Shown: positions 15,674-22,797 of the stretch, one piece after another
How positions within the stretch are numbered: the stretch's first letter is position 1
Layout of the letters: each line of letters opens with the position of its first letter
DNA from: DATFAS01 sp035254305
GTDB taxonomy: Bacteria > Bacillota > Bacilli > Aneurinibacillales > RAOX-1
Direction: 5' to 3'
Assembly: GCA_035254305.1 (NCBI GenBank)
Contig: DATFAS010000186.1
Span: forward strand, 1 to 32,212
Length of the DNA: 32,212 bases
Position numbers and translations under genes: made by a program
Notes under the pieces: model-generated
What the model was told of the DNA's origin: nothing
Database searches by the model: none
What the model saw: the letters and a program-made list of their open reading frames with translations, nothing else

Positions 15674-16453
15674 ATGAAAAGGCACTTCACAAAAATGGCT
15701 TCACTCTTATTGATTGTGCCCCTTATCTTTACGCAAGTAGATATGGCTTTTGCAGCAATTAAAGTACCGGAATTTGTAAAGGATATATCAAGGCAAAATA
15801 CTTACCCAAATCCTGATATGGACCCAGAGTATGTACAACCAAGTGCTTCAACGGTAGAACTATTCAAGACAACCAATTATAAAATTGAAAATCCTAATCT
15901 AATTCGGCTACTCAATGAGACCTCTATTAATCCTTCTCCATTTTCCATTGGTTTCCGGGCCAATATTTATTTAGGAAATTGGGCCCTTAATTACGAGTCG
16001 AAGGAAACATCCGTCAATTGGGAGTATAAGGAAGCCAACTTAAATCAGTTGGATAATCGCGGAGGAAATACAACCACAGATCTCACCTACGAGCAAAAGG
16101 ATGAATTTACCGCCAGTGGAGGGCTTACAACAGAGGTTATTTCTGAAGATGATGTCAAGAAGCTCATGATTGCTGAAGCAAAGACAAAAACCGGATTAAA
16201 TCTTGCTTTCCGCAGTACGATTGGAAAAGGGACGAAACAGGAAACAATTATGAGAGTTCCTCCGAGAAAAATTGGATATCTCCATGCGCTAGTTCCTGCG
16301 GCAAGTGAAAGAGGAAATATTCTATACGGAGAAGTATATTTAAACATTAAAGGAACAGAGAAAAAACTTATTATCAAAAATGTTACACATAAAGGAGTAG
16401 GTGCATGGATTCCGGTTCAAGACAAACTTACTTTTAAATACATTCTTAAATAA
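15674..16453 (+). CDS. Exported protein of the YfkD family
   Basis: A 259-residue protein with a signal peptide (basic MKRHFTK, hydrophobic MASLLLIVPLIFTQV, likely cut after AFA at about 27). The mature part has no membrane segment. Blocks such as NTYPNPD, YKIENPNLIRLLNETSI, NYESKETSVNWEYK and KGVGAWIPVQDKLTF resemble, from memory, B. subtilis YfkD, a protein of unknown role. AGGAGGG (15661-15667) fits the ATG at 15674; an ATG at 15670 is out of frame. A terminator follows. The gene lies where B. subtilis has the yphA/yphB (seaA) genes, so it is out of its Bacillus context. Confidence 0.75.
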   Translation: MKRHFTKMASLLLIVPLIFTQVDMAFAAIKVPEFVKDISRQNTYPNPDMDPEYVQPSASTVELFKTTNYKIENPNLIRLLNETSINPSPFSIGFRANIYLGNWALNYESKETSVNWEYKEANLNQLDNRGGNTTTDLTYEQKDEFTASGGLTTEVISEDDVKKLMIAEAKTKTGLNLAFRSTIGKGTKQETIMRVPPRKIGYLHALVPAASERGNILYGEVYLNIKGTEKKLIIKNVTHKGVGAWIPVQDKLTFKYILK

Positions 16454-16486
16454 CGGGAGTCCACAGGGGACTCTCGTTTATGTTTT
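16454..16486 (+). terminator. Terminator after the yfkD-like gene
   Basis: CGGGAGTCC (16454-16462) pairs with GGACTCTCG (16468-16476), one G-U pair, followed by TTTATGTTTT. Confidence 0.75.
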
Positions 16487-16531
16487 AGTCCCATTTGAGG
16501 AATAATGATTAAAAAAAGGGGGGTATTAAGC

Positions 16532-17149
16532 GTGAACACAGGCTACCAGGCGCTGATTATTATTTGGTTTTTAATCCTGTTTTCCTGGATTGGTTTTTTT
16601 GATCGTTTTTTTCAACTACATCCAATGAATAAAAGATGGGTGATTCGATTTTTACTCCTTTTTTTATTTGGGGCAGGCTACCAAATTCCGCTACCTGATC
16701 ATGGCCAACTATCTATTATCTCTTTTTTACTCCCATTTGTCATTTCCGTATGGGTTTGGATTAGGCTTGGAGACACCAATCGATTACATGTATTAACAGC
16801 TAGTTTCTTAGTCGGTACTTCGATCTTTTTACTTCGGTTACTACTTCAACTAGACCCAGTACTAATGGTCATGAATGAAAAGTATATGCAAGTGGGGTTA
16901 ATGCTTTTCTTAGTTAATGTGGCAACACATGCACCCATACAGCAGTTTGTTTTATTAGGGTTTGGGCTAACGTTCTCAGAAATCGGTTTTCAGTATTACC
17001 AGTGGGAAAAAACCGGCCACTATGAATTAGGTTCCTTCGCTTATTGTGATTTGTGGTGGTTGACTTTCATTTCACTAATCACCTTTCAATTGGTTTTAGG
17101 GAGAGTAAAGTGGGCTCTTTTTTGGAGAAAAAATCGTGCAGAAATATAA
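16532..17149 (+). CDS. Polytopic membrane protein, possibly YphA-like
   Basis: A 205-residue protein with five to seven hydrophobic helices (about 6-25, 38-56, 60-80, 92-108, 122-134, 140-155 and 173-190) and short loops. Upstream of der in B. subtilis lies yphA, a membrane protein of similar size; by position this may be its counterpart, but I cannot show similarity by eye. The open frame runs to an ATG at 16505, yet AAAGGGGGGT (16515-16523) lies inside that extension and fits the GTG at 16532. The C-terminus is basic (WRKNRAEI), suggesting a cytoplasmic end. Confidence 0.65.
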   Translation: MNTGYQALIIIWFLILFSWIGFFDRFFQLHPMNKRWVIRFLLLFLFGAGYQIPLPDHGQLSIISFLLPFVISVWVWIRLGDTNRLHVLTASFLVGTSIFLLRLLLQLDPVLMVMNEKYMQVGLMLFLVNVATHAPIQQFVLLGFGLTFSEIGFQYYQWEKTGHYELGSFAYCDLWWLTFISLITFQLVLGRVKWALFWRKNRAEI

Positions 17150-17234
17150 GAATTGTATACCTTCAAGAGGAACAGCCATTGCAACTATTAGGTAAATCCA
17201 GTATTATAAATGGTTGAAAGTGAGGTTGGAAAAA

Positions 17235-18557
17235 ATGGCTAAACCAGTTGTAGCAATAGTAGGGAGACCGAATGTGGGTAAGTCCACCCTTTTTAATCGA
17301 ATTGTAGGTGAACGTATCTCCATCGTGGAAGACACTCCAGGGGTAACAAGGGATCGAATATACAGTAGTGCAGAATGGCTTGATAAGCATTTTTATCTGA
17401 TTGATACAGGTGGAATTGCCTTTGATGATGGGGAGGATGAACTAATTGAGCATATTCGATATCAAGCAGAGCTAGCTATTGATGAAGCTGATGTGATTAT
17501 CTTTGTGGTGGATACTACAACAGGAATTACACAGGCTGATGAAGAAGTAGCAAGAATGCTTTTCCGTTCGAAGAAACCAATTGTTCTTGCGGTGAATAAG
17601 GCGGATAATCCTACGCGAATGAACGAGTTGTATGAATTCTATTCCTTGGGCTTTGGGGATTTGATAGGCATATCAAGCGTTCATGGCCTAGGGATTGGAG
17701 ATCTCCTCGATGAAGTGATTAAGCATTTCTCTGATAGTAAGGATGAGGAATATGAAGAAGATGTGATTCGGATCTGTTTGATTGGCCGGCCGAATGTAGG
17801 GAAGTCTTCTTTAGTGAATGCCATCCTTGGTGAAGAAAGGGTAATTGTCTCAAACGTTGCAGGGACTACCAGAGATGCCATTGATACGAAGTTGACCCGT
17901 GAGGACCAAGAGTTTGTCTTAATTGATACAGCAGGTATGCGCAAAAAAGGGAAAGTGTACGAGACAACAGAAAAATATAGTGTACTTCGTGCCTTAAGGG
18001 CGATTGAACGATCAGATGTCTGTTTAGTTGTGATTAATGCTGAAGAGGGAATTATTGAACAGGACAAACGTATTGCTGGATATGCACATGAAGCAGGGCG
18101 TGCAGCTATATTTGTAGTAAATAAATGGGATGCACTAGAAAAAGATGATAAAAGCATGCAGCATTTTGCCCAATCGATTCGTGATCATTTCTTATTCATG
18201 AGCTATGCTCCTATGGTTTTTGTTTCTGCCAAAACAAAACAGCGCATTAATCAAATTCTTCCGAAGGTACAGGAGGTGGCAGAACAGCATGCAATGCGTA
18301 TCCCAACAAGTGTTTTGAATGATTTAATTCAAGAGGCAACAACGGTAACACCACCTCCTATGGATAAAGGTAGAAGGCTGCGTGTTAATTATGTTACACA
18401 GGTTTCTGTTGAACCACCAACCTTTGTGTTGTTTGTGAATGATAGGGAGCTTATGCATTTCTCATATCAACGTTATTTAGAGAATAAAATTAGAGAAGCT
18501 TTTCCATTTGAGGGGACACCCATCCGAATATTAGTGAGAAATAAATCGGAAGATTAA
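17235..18557 (+). CDS. der: Ribosome biogenesis GTPase Der (EngA)
   Basis: A GTPase with two tandem G domains that helps mature the 50S subunit. The 440-residue protein has G1 motifs GRPNVGKST (10-18) and GRPNVGKSS (184-192), G3 motifs DTGG (57-60) and DTAG (231-234), NKAD and NKWD G4 motifs, an acidic linker (DEEYEEDV, about 170-177) and a C-terminal KH-like domain (about 350-440). The open frame starts at a TTG (17214), but the family begins MAKPVVAIVGRPNVGK, which is the ATG at 17235. plsY follows after 17 bases and gpsA after that, the usual der-plsY-gpsA operon. Confidence 0.97.
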   Translation: MAKPVVAIVGRPNVGKSTLFNRIVGERISIVEDTPGVTRDRIYSSAEWLDKHFYLIDTGGIAFDDGEDELIEHIRYQAELAIDEADVIIFVVDTTTGITQADEEVARMLFRSKKPIVLAVNKADNPTRMNELYEFYSLGFGDLIGISSVHGLGIGDLLDEVIKHFSDSKDEEYEEDVIRICLIGRPNVGKSSLVNAILGEERVIVSNVAGTTRDAIDTKLTREDQEFVLIDTAGMRKKGKVYETTEKYSVLRALRAIERSDVCLVVINAEEGIIEQDKRIAGYAHEAGRAAIFVVNKWDALEKDDKSMQHFAQSIRDHFLFMSYAPMVFVSAKTKQRINQILPKVQEVAEQHAMRIPTSVLNDLIQEATTVTPPPMDKGRRLRVNYVTQVSVEPPTFVLFVNDRELMHFSYQRYLENKIREAFPFEGTPIRILVRNKSED

Positions 18558-18574
18558 GGGAGAGGGTTATTTAA

Positions 18575-19168
18575 GTGAATATAATGACTGCCGTTCTAAT
18601 CGGGTATGTACTTGGCTCCATTAGCTTTAGTTATCTGATTGCGAAATGGAAGGCTGGGATTGATATTCGAGAGCATGGGAGTGGAAATGCGGGTGCTACT
18701 AACACCTTGCGTGTATTAGGTAGAGGGCCGGGGATCCTTGTTTTATTTTTAGATGCAATTAAGGGGATAGTAGCCATTTTAATTGTTTCAGGCTTATTAC
18801 ATGGGGATGAAGCACAACTAGCAGCAGCTGGATTTGGTGCAATTTTGGGCCATAATTGGCCCGTTTTCTTTGGCTTTCGGGGAGGAAAAGGAGTGGCGAC
18901 AACAATTGGGGTCATGGCTGTCATCTCCTTTTACCCATTTTTAATTTCCGTTCTTATAACTATTCTTATTATTTATTTCACTCGTTATGTTTCACTTGGC
19001 TCTCTCGTATTTTTCATTCTTATGCCTATTATCATGTATTTGAAAGCAGACCCCACAGCTTTTGTTATCATGGCAATCTTGGTTGGGATCATAGGAATTA
19101 TTCGACATTCTGCGAATATTAAGCGCCTGATCAAGGGGACTGAAAGTAAATTAGGCCAAAAAAAATAG
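18575..19168 (+). CDS. plsY: Glycerol-3-phosphate acyltransferase PlsY
   Basis: Membrane enzyme that transfers the acyl group from acyl phosphate to glycerol 3-phosphate, the first step of phosphatidate synthesis. The 197-residue protein has five or so hydrophobic helices and the three PlsY motifs: SGNAGATN (about 37-44), GHNWPVFFGFRGGKG (about 92-106) and RHSANIKRLIKGTE (about 177-190). It starts at GTG, with GGGAGAGGG eight bases before it. It sits between der and gpsA; GpsA makes its substrate and PlsC (12344-12952) uses its product. Confidence 0.95.
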   Translation: MNIMTAVLIGYVLGSISFSYLIAKWKAGIDIREHGSGNAGATNTLRVLGRGPGILVLFLDAIKGIVAILIVSGLLHGDEAQLAAAGFGAILGHNWPVFFGFRGGKGVATTIGVMAVISFYPFLISVLITILIIYFTRYVSLGSLVFFILMPIIMYLKADPTAFVIMAILVGIIGIIRHSANIKRLIKGTESKLGQKK

Positions 19169-19195
19169 AGTCTGAAAAGAAAGGGGAGGAATTAT

Positions 19196-20212
19196 TTGAA
19201 TATCGGGATTGTTGGGGCAGGGAGCTGGGCAACGGGACTTGCTGTGGTACTCGCAGATAATGGCCATCACGTACAGATCTGGTCGCGTAGAGAGGATCAA
19301 GCGCGAGAAATCAATGAATGTCATACAAACAAAAAGTATCTGCCAGATGCTGTGTTGCCAAAGTTAATTAAAGCCTCAACAGACTTAAAATCCATTGTAC
19401 GCGACAAGGATGCTCTGTTGTTCGTTGTTCCTTCTCACGGAATCAGAGAAATAGCTAGAATAGTTAAGGATGACATTGGTTCTCGAACTCTTATTATCCA
19501 TGCGATTAAAGGTCTAGAGTTACAATCGAATAAGCGAATTTCGCAAGTGCTTCAAGAGGAATTGGGTCAAGACCACCATAATCATCTAGTCGTGCTTTCT
19601 GGCCCAAGTCATGCGGAAGAAGTGGTTAAGCGTTCGCCTACAACCATTGTAGTAGCCTCTGAACAATTATCCTCAGCACAACAGGCTCAGGATTTATTAA
19701 TGAATCCTCATTTTAGGGTGTATACAAATCCGGATGTAATCGGTCTGGAAATCGGGGGGGCATTAAAAAATATTATTGCTTTAGGGGCGGGCCTATCAGA
19801 TGGTCTGAAGTTTGGAGATAATGCGAAGGCTGCTCTTATGACCCGTGGACTGGCAGAGATTAGCCGTTTGGGAGTACATTTGGGTGCTAATCCTTTAACT
19901 TTTTCAGGACTTGCCGGTGTTGGAGATTTAATCGTAACGTGCACAAGTACGCATAGCAGAAATTGGCGTGCGGGGAACATGCTTGGACGAGGATTTTCAC
20001 TTTCAGAGATACTTGAGCAAATGGGAATGGTTGTCGAGGGAGTGAAGACGACGAAGGCGGCCTATGAATTAGCAAGGCAAGCAGGAGTGGAAATGCCAAT
20101 TACTCAAGAATTGTACAAGGTGCTTTTTGAAACTAAATCACCTAGACAAGCGGTTGAGGATCTCATGGGTAGAATTAAGACGCATGAAATGGAAGAAATA
20201 GCACAGAATTAG
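19196..20212 (+). CDS. gpsA: Glycerol-3-phosphate dehydrogenase [NAD(P)+]
   Basis: Reduces dihydroxyacetone phosphate to sn-glycerol 3-phosphate for lipid synthesis. The 338-residue protein has the nucleotide-binding start NIGIVGAGSWATGLAVVLAD (GpsA usually has G where this has A after SW), then HAIKGLE, LSGPSHAEEV and the catalytic-domain block ALKNIIALGAGLSDGL with FGDNAKAALMTRGL. Translation must begin at TTG 19196: GGGGAGGA lies five bases before it, and starting there gives the normal N-terminus. Third gene of the der-plsY-gpsA group. Confidence 0.95.
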   Translation: MNIGIVGAGSWATGLAVVLADNGHHVQIWSRREDQAREINECHTNKKYLPDAVLPKLIKASTDLKSIVRDKDALLFVVPSHGIREIARIVKDDIGSRTLIIHAIKGLELQSNKRISQVLQEELGQDHHNHLVVLSGPSHAEEVVKRSPTTIVVASEQLSSAQQAQDLLMNPHFRVYTNPDVIGLEIGGALKNIIALGAGLSDGLKFGDNAKAALMTRGLAEISRLGVHLGANPLTFSGLAGVGDLIVTCTSTHSRNWRAGNMLGRGFSLSEILEQMGMVVEGVKTTKAAYELARQAGVEMPITQELYKVLFETKSPRQAVEDLMGRIKTHEMEEIAQN

Positions 20213-20263
20213 CCCCTACCTCATAAGATAGTTCATAGCTATCCGCTGAGGAGGAGTTTAATC

Positions 20264-20545
20264 ATGTCTAAAAATTTTTCAAAAAGACTTCTAGAGAAGC
20301 TTCAACAAAAAACAAAGACCCAAATTGATACCAAACAATTGGAGATCTTGGCTAGCAAGGTGGATAAGAAGGATTTAGCTGATGAAGCTCGTATGCTACA
20401 GCTTATTCGCCAGCTCTCTAAAATTGCAAATATTAATCTTACCAAAGAAAAAGAGGAAAAGATTATGGGGTATTTGCGCCAAAATGACATTCAGAACGCC
20501 GATATGAAGACTATGCTCTCGCTTTTGAATAAAAAGTTAGACTAG
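20264..20545 (+). CDS. Stage VI sporulation protein F-like protein
   Basis: A 93-residue, highly charged, helical protein. The start NFSKRLLEKLQQKTKTQID and the later segment with LIRQLSKIANINLTKEKEEKI resemble the SpoVIF family, small proteins needed for spore coat assembly and resistance. No membrane segment or signal. AGGAGGAG precedes the ATG. It lies between gpsA and the spoIVA cluster; related spore-formers often have such a gene here. Similarity is judged from memory, so the name is likely but not certain. Confidence 0.7.
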   Translation: MSKNFSKRLLEKLQQKTKTQIDTKQLEILASKVDKKDLADEARMLQLIRQLSKIANINLTKEKEEKIMGYLRQNDIQNADMKTMLSLLNKKLD

Positions 20546-20667
20546 AAGATTATGCGGGCAAGCTTTAAAAGATTGGGCCCACGATAACGTTGCATAGATT
20601 GATTCGTCCACATAGACTACTAATGGGTTCTTATTACCTAGCCTTTAACGGGCATAGGGTACAGTTC

Positions 20668-20704
20668 AATAAGGGATAACAGTTCTTAACTGTTATCCCT
20701 TATT
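20668..20704 (+). terminator. Long perfect hairpin after the spoVIF-like gene
   Basis: A perfect 16-bp stem, AATAAGGGATAACAGT (20668-20683) and ACTGTTATCCCTTATT (20689-20704), with a 5-nt loop. The T-tract after it is short (TTATG on plus). It most likely ends the gpsA/spoVIF transcript, 120 bases downstream. The stretch between 20546 and 20667 shows nothing I can name. Confidence 0.7.
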
Positions 20705-20717
20705 TTATGTATTGGGC

Positions 20718-20754
20718 AAAAAAATAGGGTCTTGCCGGGTTGCAAGGGCAAGAC
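20718..20754 (-). terminator. Terminator for the minus-strand coiled-coil gene
   Basis: On the minus strand GTCTTGCC pairs with GGCAAGAC (plus 20747-20754 and 20729-20736), followed by CCTA and seven T. It lies 14 bases after the stop of the gene at 20768-21163. Confidence 0.85.
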
Positions 20755-20767
20755 GATGGTAGGATAC

Positions 20768-21163
20768 TTATTTTTTTCTTTTTGGATCCTCTTCTGCTAA
20801 TGTTTCAATTAAAGCTTGAACGAGAGGGGATTGAAGAAGATTCATCACTTGTTTAAAATCAATATTGTTAAAAGTCTTTAATAAATTACTTTCATTTTTC
20901 CCCTTTACTTGGACGCTAGTTCCGGAGCTGAATCGTTCCATAGCATCCATTACGTTATAGAGAGTATCCATTGCTGTTTCCATTTGGAGCAACTGTTCAC
21001 GAATCCCTTTGAACTGCTCGCGAACCTTCACCAGCGAATCTTTCATTGTATTCGTCTCTTGTTTTGGTGTAATTACTTCCACGGGTTTAGGTGGTTTAGG
21101 TACGCTTCTCTTCTTGGGCTTAACCGCATAAGGATTTCTCCACTGACCTTGCCCTGGGTACAT
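20768..21163 (-). CDS. Hypothetical Pro/Lys-rich protein with a predicted coiled coil
   Basis: A 131-residue soluble protein I do not recognise. Residues 1-40 are disordered in appearance (MYPGQGQWRNPYAVKPKKRS, then PKPPKPVEV); 48-88 form a heptad-like helix (VREQFKGIREQLLQMETAMD); 100-125 include a second helix, FKQVMNLLQSPLVQALIETL; the end is charged (EEDPKRKK). The frame continues ten codons upstream, but AAAGGAG lies nine bases from the ATG at 21163-21161, so that is the start. It is divergent from the DUF2768 operon, in a cluster of sporulation genes, and the N-terminal style is reminiscent of coat-associated proteins; that is only a guess. Confidence 0.75.
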   Translation of the reverse strand: MYPGQGQWRNPYAVKPKKRSVPKPPKPVEVITPKQETNTMKDSLVKVREQFKGIREQLLQMETAMDTLYNVMDAMERFSSGTSVQVKGKNESNLLKTFNNIDFKQVMNLLQSPLVQALIETLAEEDPKRKK

Positions 21164-21246
21164 AAGTATGCGCTCCTTTACTAATAATTGCATTTGCCTA
21201 ATAGTTTATTCAACGAATGACAAGAAGGTGATTTTTGAACAAGTTG

Positions 21247-21255
21247 TGCTATAAT
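21247..21255 (+). promoter_or_regulatory. Possible extended -10 promoter for the DUF2768 operon
   Basis: TGC followed by a perfect TATAAT (21250-21255), 37 bases before the next ATG. No good -35 box is seen at the right distance. Confidence 0.4.
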
Positions 21256-21291
21256 TAAGAACGATCAATTTAGTGTAAAGGGTAGTGAATT

Positions 21292-21462
21292 ATGGATAAG
21301 GAAATGTCCTCGATTATTGCCATTCTTCTCATGTTTATTGCTAATTTCACAATTGTTTTTGCCAGAAGGAAGTTAAACGGCTTTGCACGTGTGCTAGTTG
21401 CTACTATTGCCTTTCTGTTACTTGTCCCATCCTTTCTATTGATTTTGGTTGTGCTTCTATGA
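21292..21462 (+). CDS. Small membrane protein, DUF2768 (YphE-like)
   Basis: A 56-residue protein with two transmembrane helices (about 7-24 and 36-55) joined by the basic turn ARRKLNG. This layout and the gpsA-to-spoIVA location match YphE/DUF2768 of Bacillus, of unknown function. The ATG is preceded by AAGGGTAG, a weak ribosome site. Its TGA overlaps the ATG of the ferredoxin gene (ATGA), so translation is coupled. Confidence 0.75.
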   Translation: MDKEMSSIIAILLMFIANFTIVFARRKLNGFARVLVATIAFLLLVPSFLLILVVLL

Positions 21463-21809
21463 AATCGAAAATTATCTTTCAACCCAAAGGGAAAACCTAT
21501 ATGGCCCGTTTCGGAGAGAGTATCCTGCAATGTGCATTGAAAAATCGAGTGCTAATCAGCCATCGCTGTGAGGGTAAAGGTTCGTGTACGACTTGTAAGA
21601 TTAAGGTAGTATCTGGCCAGGGGGCACTATCTGACCCATCGCCTGCGGAACGTAAGCTATTAAGTGAGGAGCAGCTTGCGGATGGTGTGCGGTTAGCTTG
21701 TCAGGTTAGAGCCTATGGCTCTGTAGAAGTAGAGGTGATGGAAAAGGCTTGGAAATCAAAAGTAAAACAGATCATTGAACAACGTAATGATACGGATGAG
21801 GGGATTTAA
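21459..21809 (+). CDS. Plant-type 2Fe-2S ferredoxin
   Basis: A 116-residue electron carrier. C37, C43, C46 and C81 follow the C-x5-C-x2-C-x34-C spacing of plant- and adrenodoxin-type [2Fe-2S] ferredoxins (HRCEGKGSCTTC, then RLACQ). The beta-grasp domain covers about 3-95 and the tail is charged. No signal peptide, so it is cytoplasmic. It overlaps the DUF2768 gene by four bases and is directly followed by the YphF-like gene. In B. subtilis yphE and yphF are adjacent, so this gene looks inserted between them. Its redox partner is unknown; no reductase is nearby. Confidence 0.9.
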   Translation: MKSKIIFQPKGKTYMARFGESILQCALKNRVLISHRCEGKGSCTTCKIKVVSGQGALSDPSPAERKLLSEEQLADGVRLACQVRAYGSVEVEVMEKAWKSKVKQIIEQRNDTDEGI

Positions 21810-22529
21810 GTGAAAAGAAAATATCTTGGATGGGTATGGATCGTTTTTGCTATGTTGATGCTACCTGGGTGCATGTATCCGAAAGATCGTTTAGCTGAAA
21901 ATCAGCTTTCTCCAACGGATCAGGTCCAGTTCGTTCAGAAGGGGATCGATGAATTCTTTAAGGAAAAAGAAATACTACCGATTCTCACGAAAGATATGGA
22001 CACCCCAATCTATGAGAAATATGTGATTGATTTTAAACAGATGGTACCCAAATTTATTCCTTATGTACCAGGTGGTGCCTTCGAACAAGGAGGGTCCTAT
22101 TTATTTGTACTAACAGATGTTGAGAAGAAACCAACGGTTAAGCTGTTAGATCTTAAAATAGTGGAGAAGATTGCTGACGTGCAATCACGCGTTACCTATT
22201 ACAATCAGAAGAAAAATGCACTTCCGGTTGCAGGTGTTGTAAAACCCGGTTATTTCACCATTCAATTTAACGAAATAGGCTTGAGCAAAGAGCAGGCGGT
22301 TGAAAGTCCGTTTTCAGGAGAATCGCTTCCAATCATCATGGATTCTAAAGGTGTTGTTGGCGTCGATTATACCAAGGATATAGAACTTGTATTAACCAAT
22401 AATCAAATCCAACTATCAGATCATAGCGATGTTCGGGAAATTCTCCCACAAAATTCCACGTATGTTCCTGTGAAGTCTTTCCCATATCAAATGGAGAATG
22501 GGAAGCCTGCCTTAGTCTTTCTACCATAA
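21810..22529 (+). CDS. YphF-like lipoprotein
   Basis: A 239-residue protein with a lipoprotein signal: basic MKRKY, hydrophobic core and lipobox LPGC, with C21 as the lipid-modified residue. The mature part has no further membrane segment; blocks such as PKDRLAENQ, TPIYEKYVIDF and NPTVKLLDL-like (KPTVKLLDLK) resemble YphF of Bacillus, encoded before spoIVA there as here. Function unknown. It starts at GTG directly after the ferredoxin stop codon, with GAGGGG upstream. Confidence 0.75.
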   Translation: MKRKYLGWVWIVFAMLMLPGCMYPKDRLAENQLSPTDQVQFVQKGIDEFFKEKEILPILTKDMDTPIYEKYVIDFKQMVPKFIPYVPGGAFEQGGSYLFVLTDVEKKPTVKLLDLKIVEKIADVQSRVTYYNQKKNALPVAGVVKPGYFTIQFNEIGLSKEQAVESPFSGESLPIIMDSKGVVGVDYTKDIELVLTNNQIQLSDHSDVREILPQNSTYVPVKSFPYQMENGKPALVFLP

Positions 22530-22610
22530 AATGAAATAGAGATAAAAGTCATACTTCTATTTGCCTTTACATAGGATGTTGTCATAGGGCATTTAAGGTG
22601 CGACAAGAGA

Positions 22611-22642
22611 AAAGAGCGATTGCCTTAGCAATGGCTCTTTTT
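22611..22642 (+). terminator. Terminator after the YphF-like gene
   Basis: AAAGAGCGATTG (22611-22622) pairs with CAATGGCTCTTT (22629-22640), one mismatch, followed by TT. The other 150 bases up to spoIVA contain A/T-rich sequence; I looked for a SigE promoter and found none I would defend. Confidence 0.75.
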
Positions 22643-22797
22643 CCTTGAATGAAGAAAATTTAATAGGGGGGTTATTCTTTCTTTTCTTTTAGAAGCTTTT
22701 TCGCATAAAGAAAGTCTCACGCTCATATATTTATAGTGTCCTAATTTCTATGAAGAATTTCGTGGTAGTAAAATGATCGATTAGGAGGTATGAATGA

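Noticed and set aside
17681..18157. 158-codon minus-strand frame inside der
   Set aside because: Ser/Thr-rich low-complexity translation that mirrors the der coding bias; no start signals.
22643..22790. SigE promoter for spoIVA
   Set aside because: An ATATT at about 22728-22732 is present but no -10 like CATACAAT lies at the right distance; I would not name a site.
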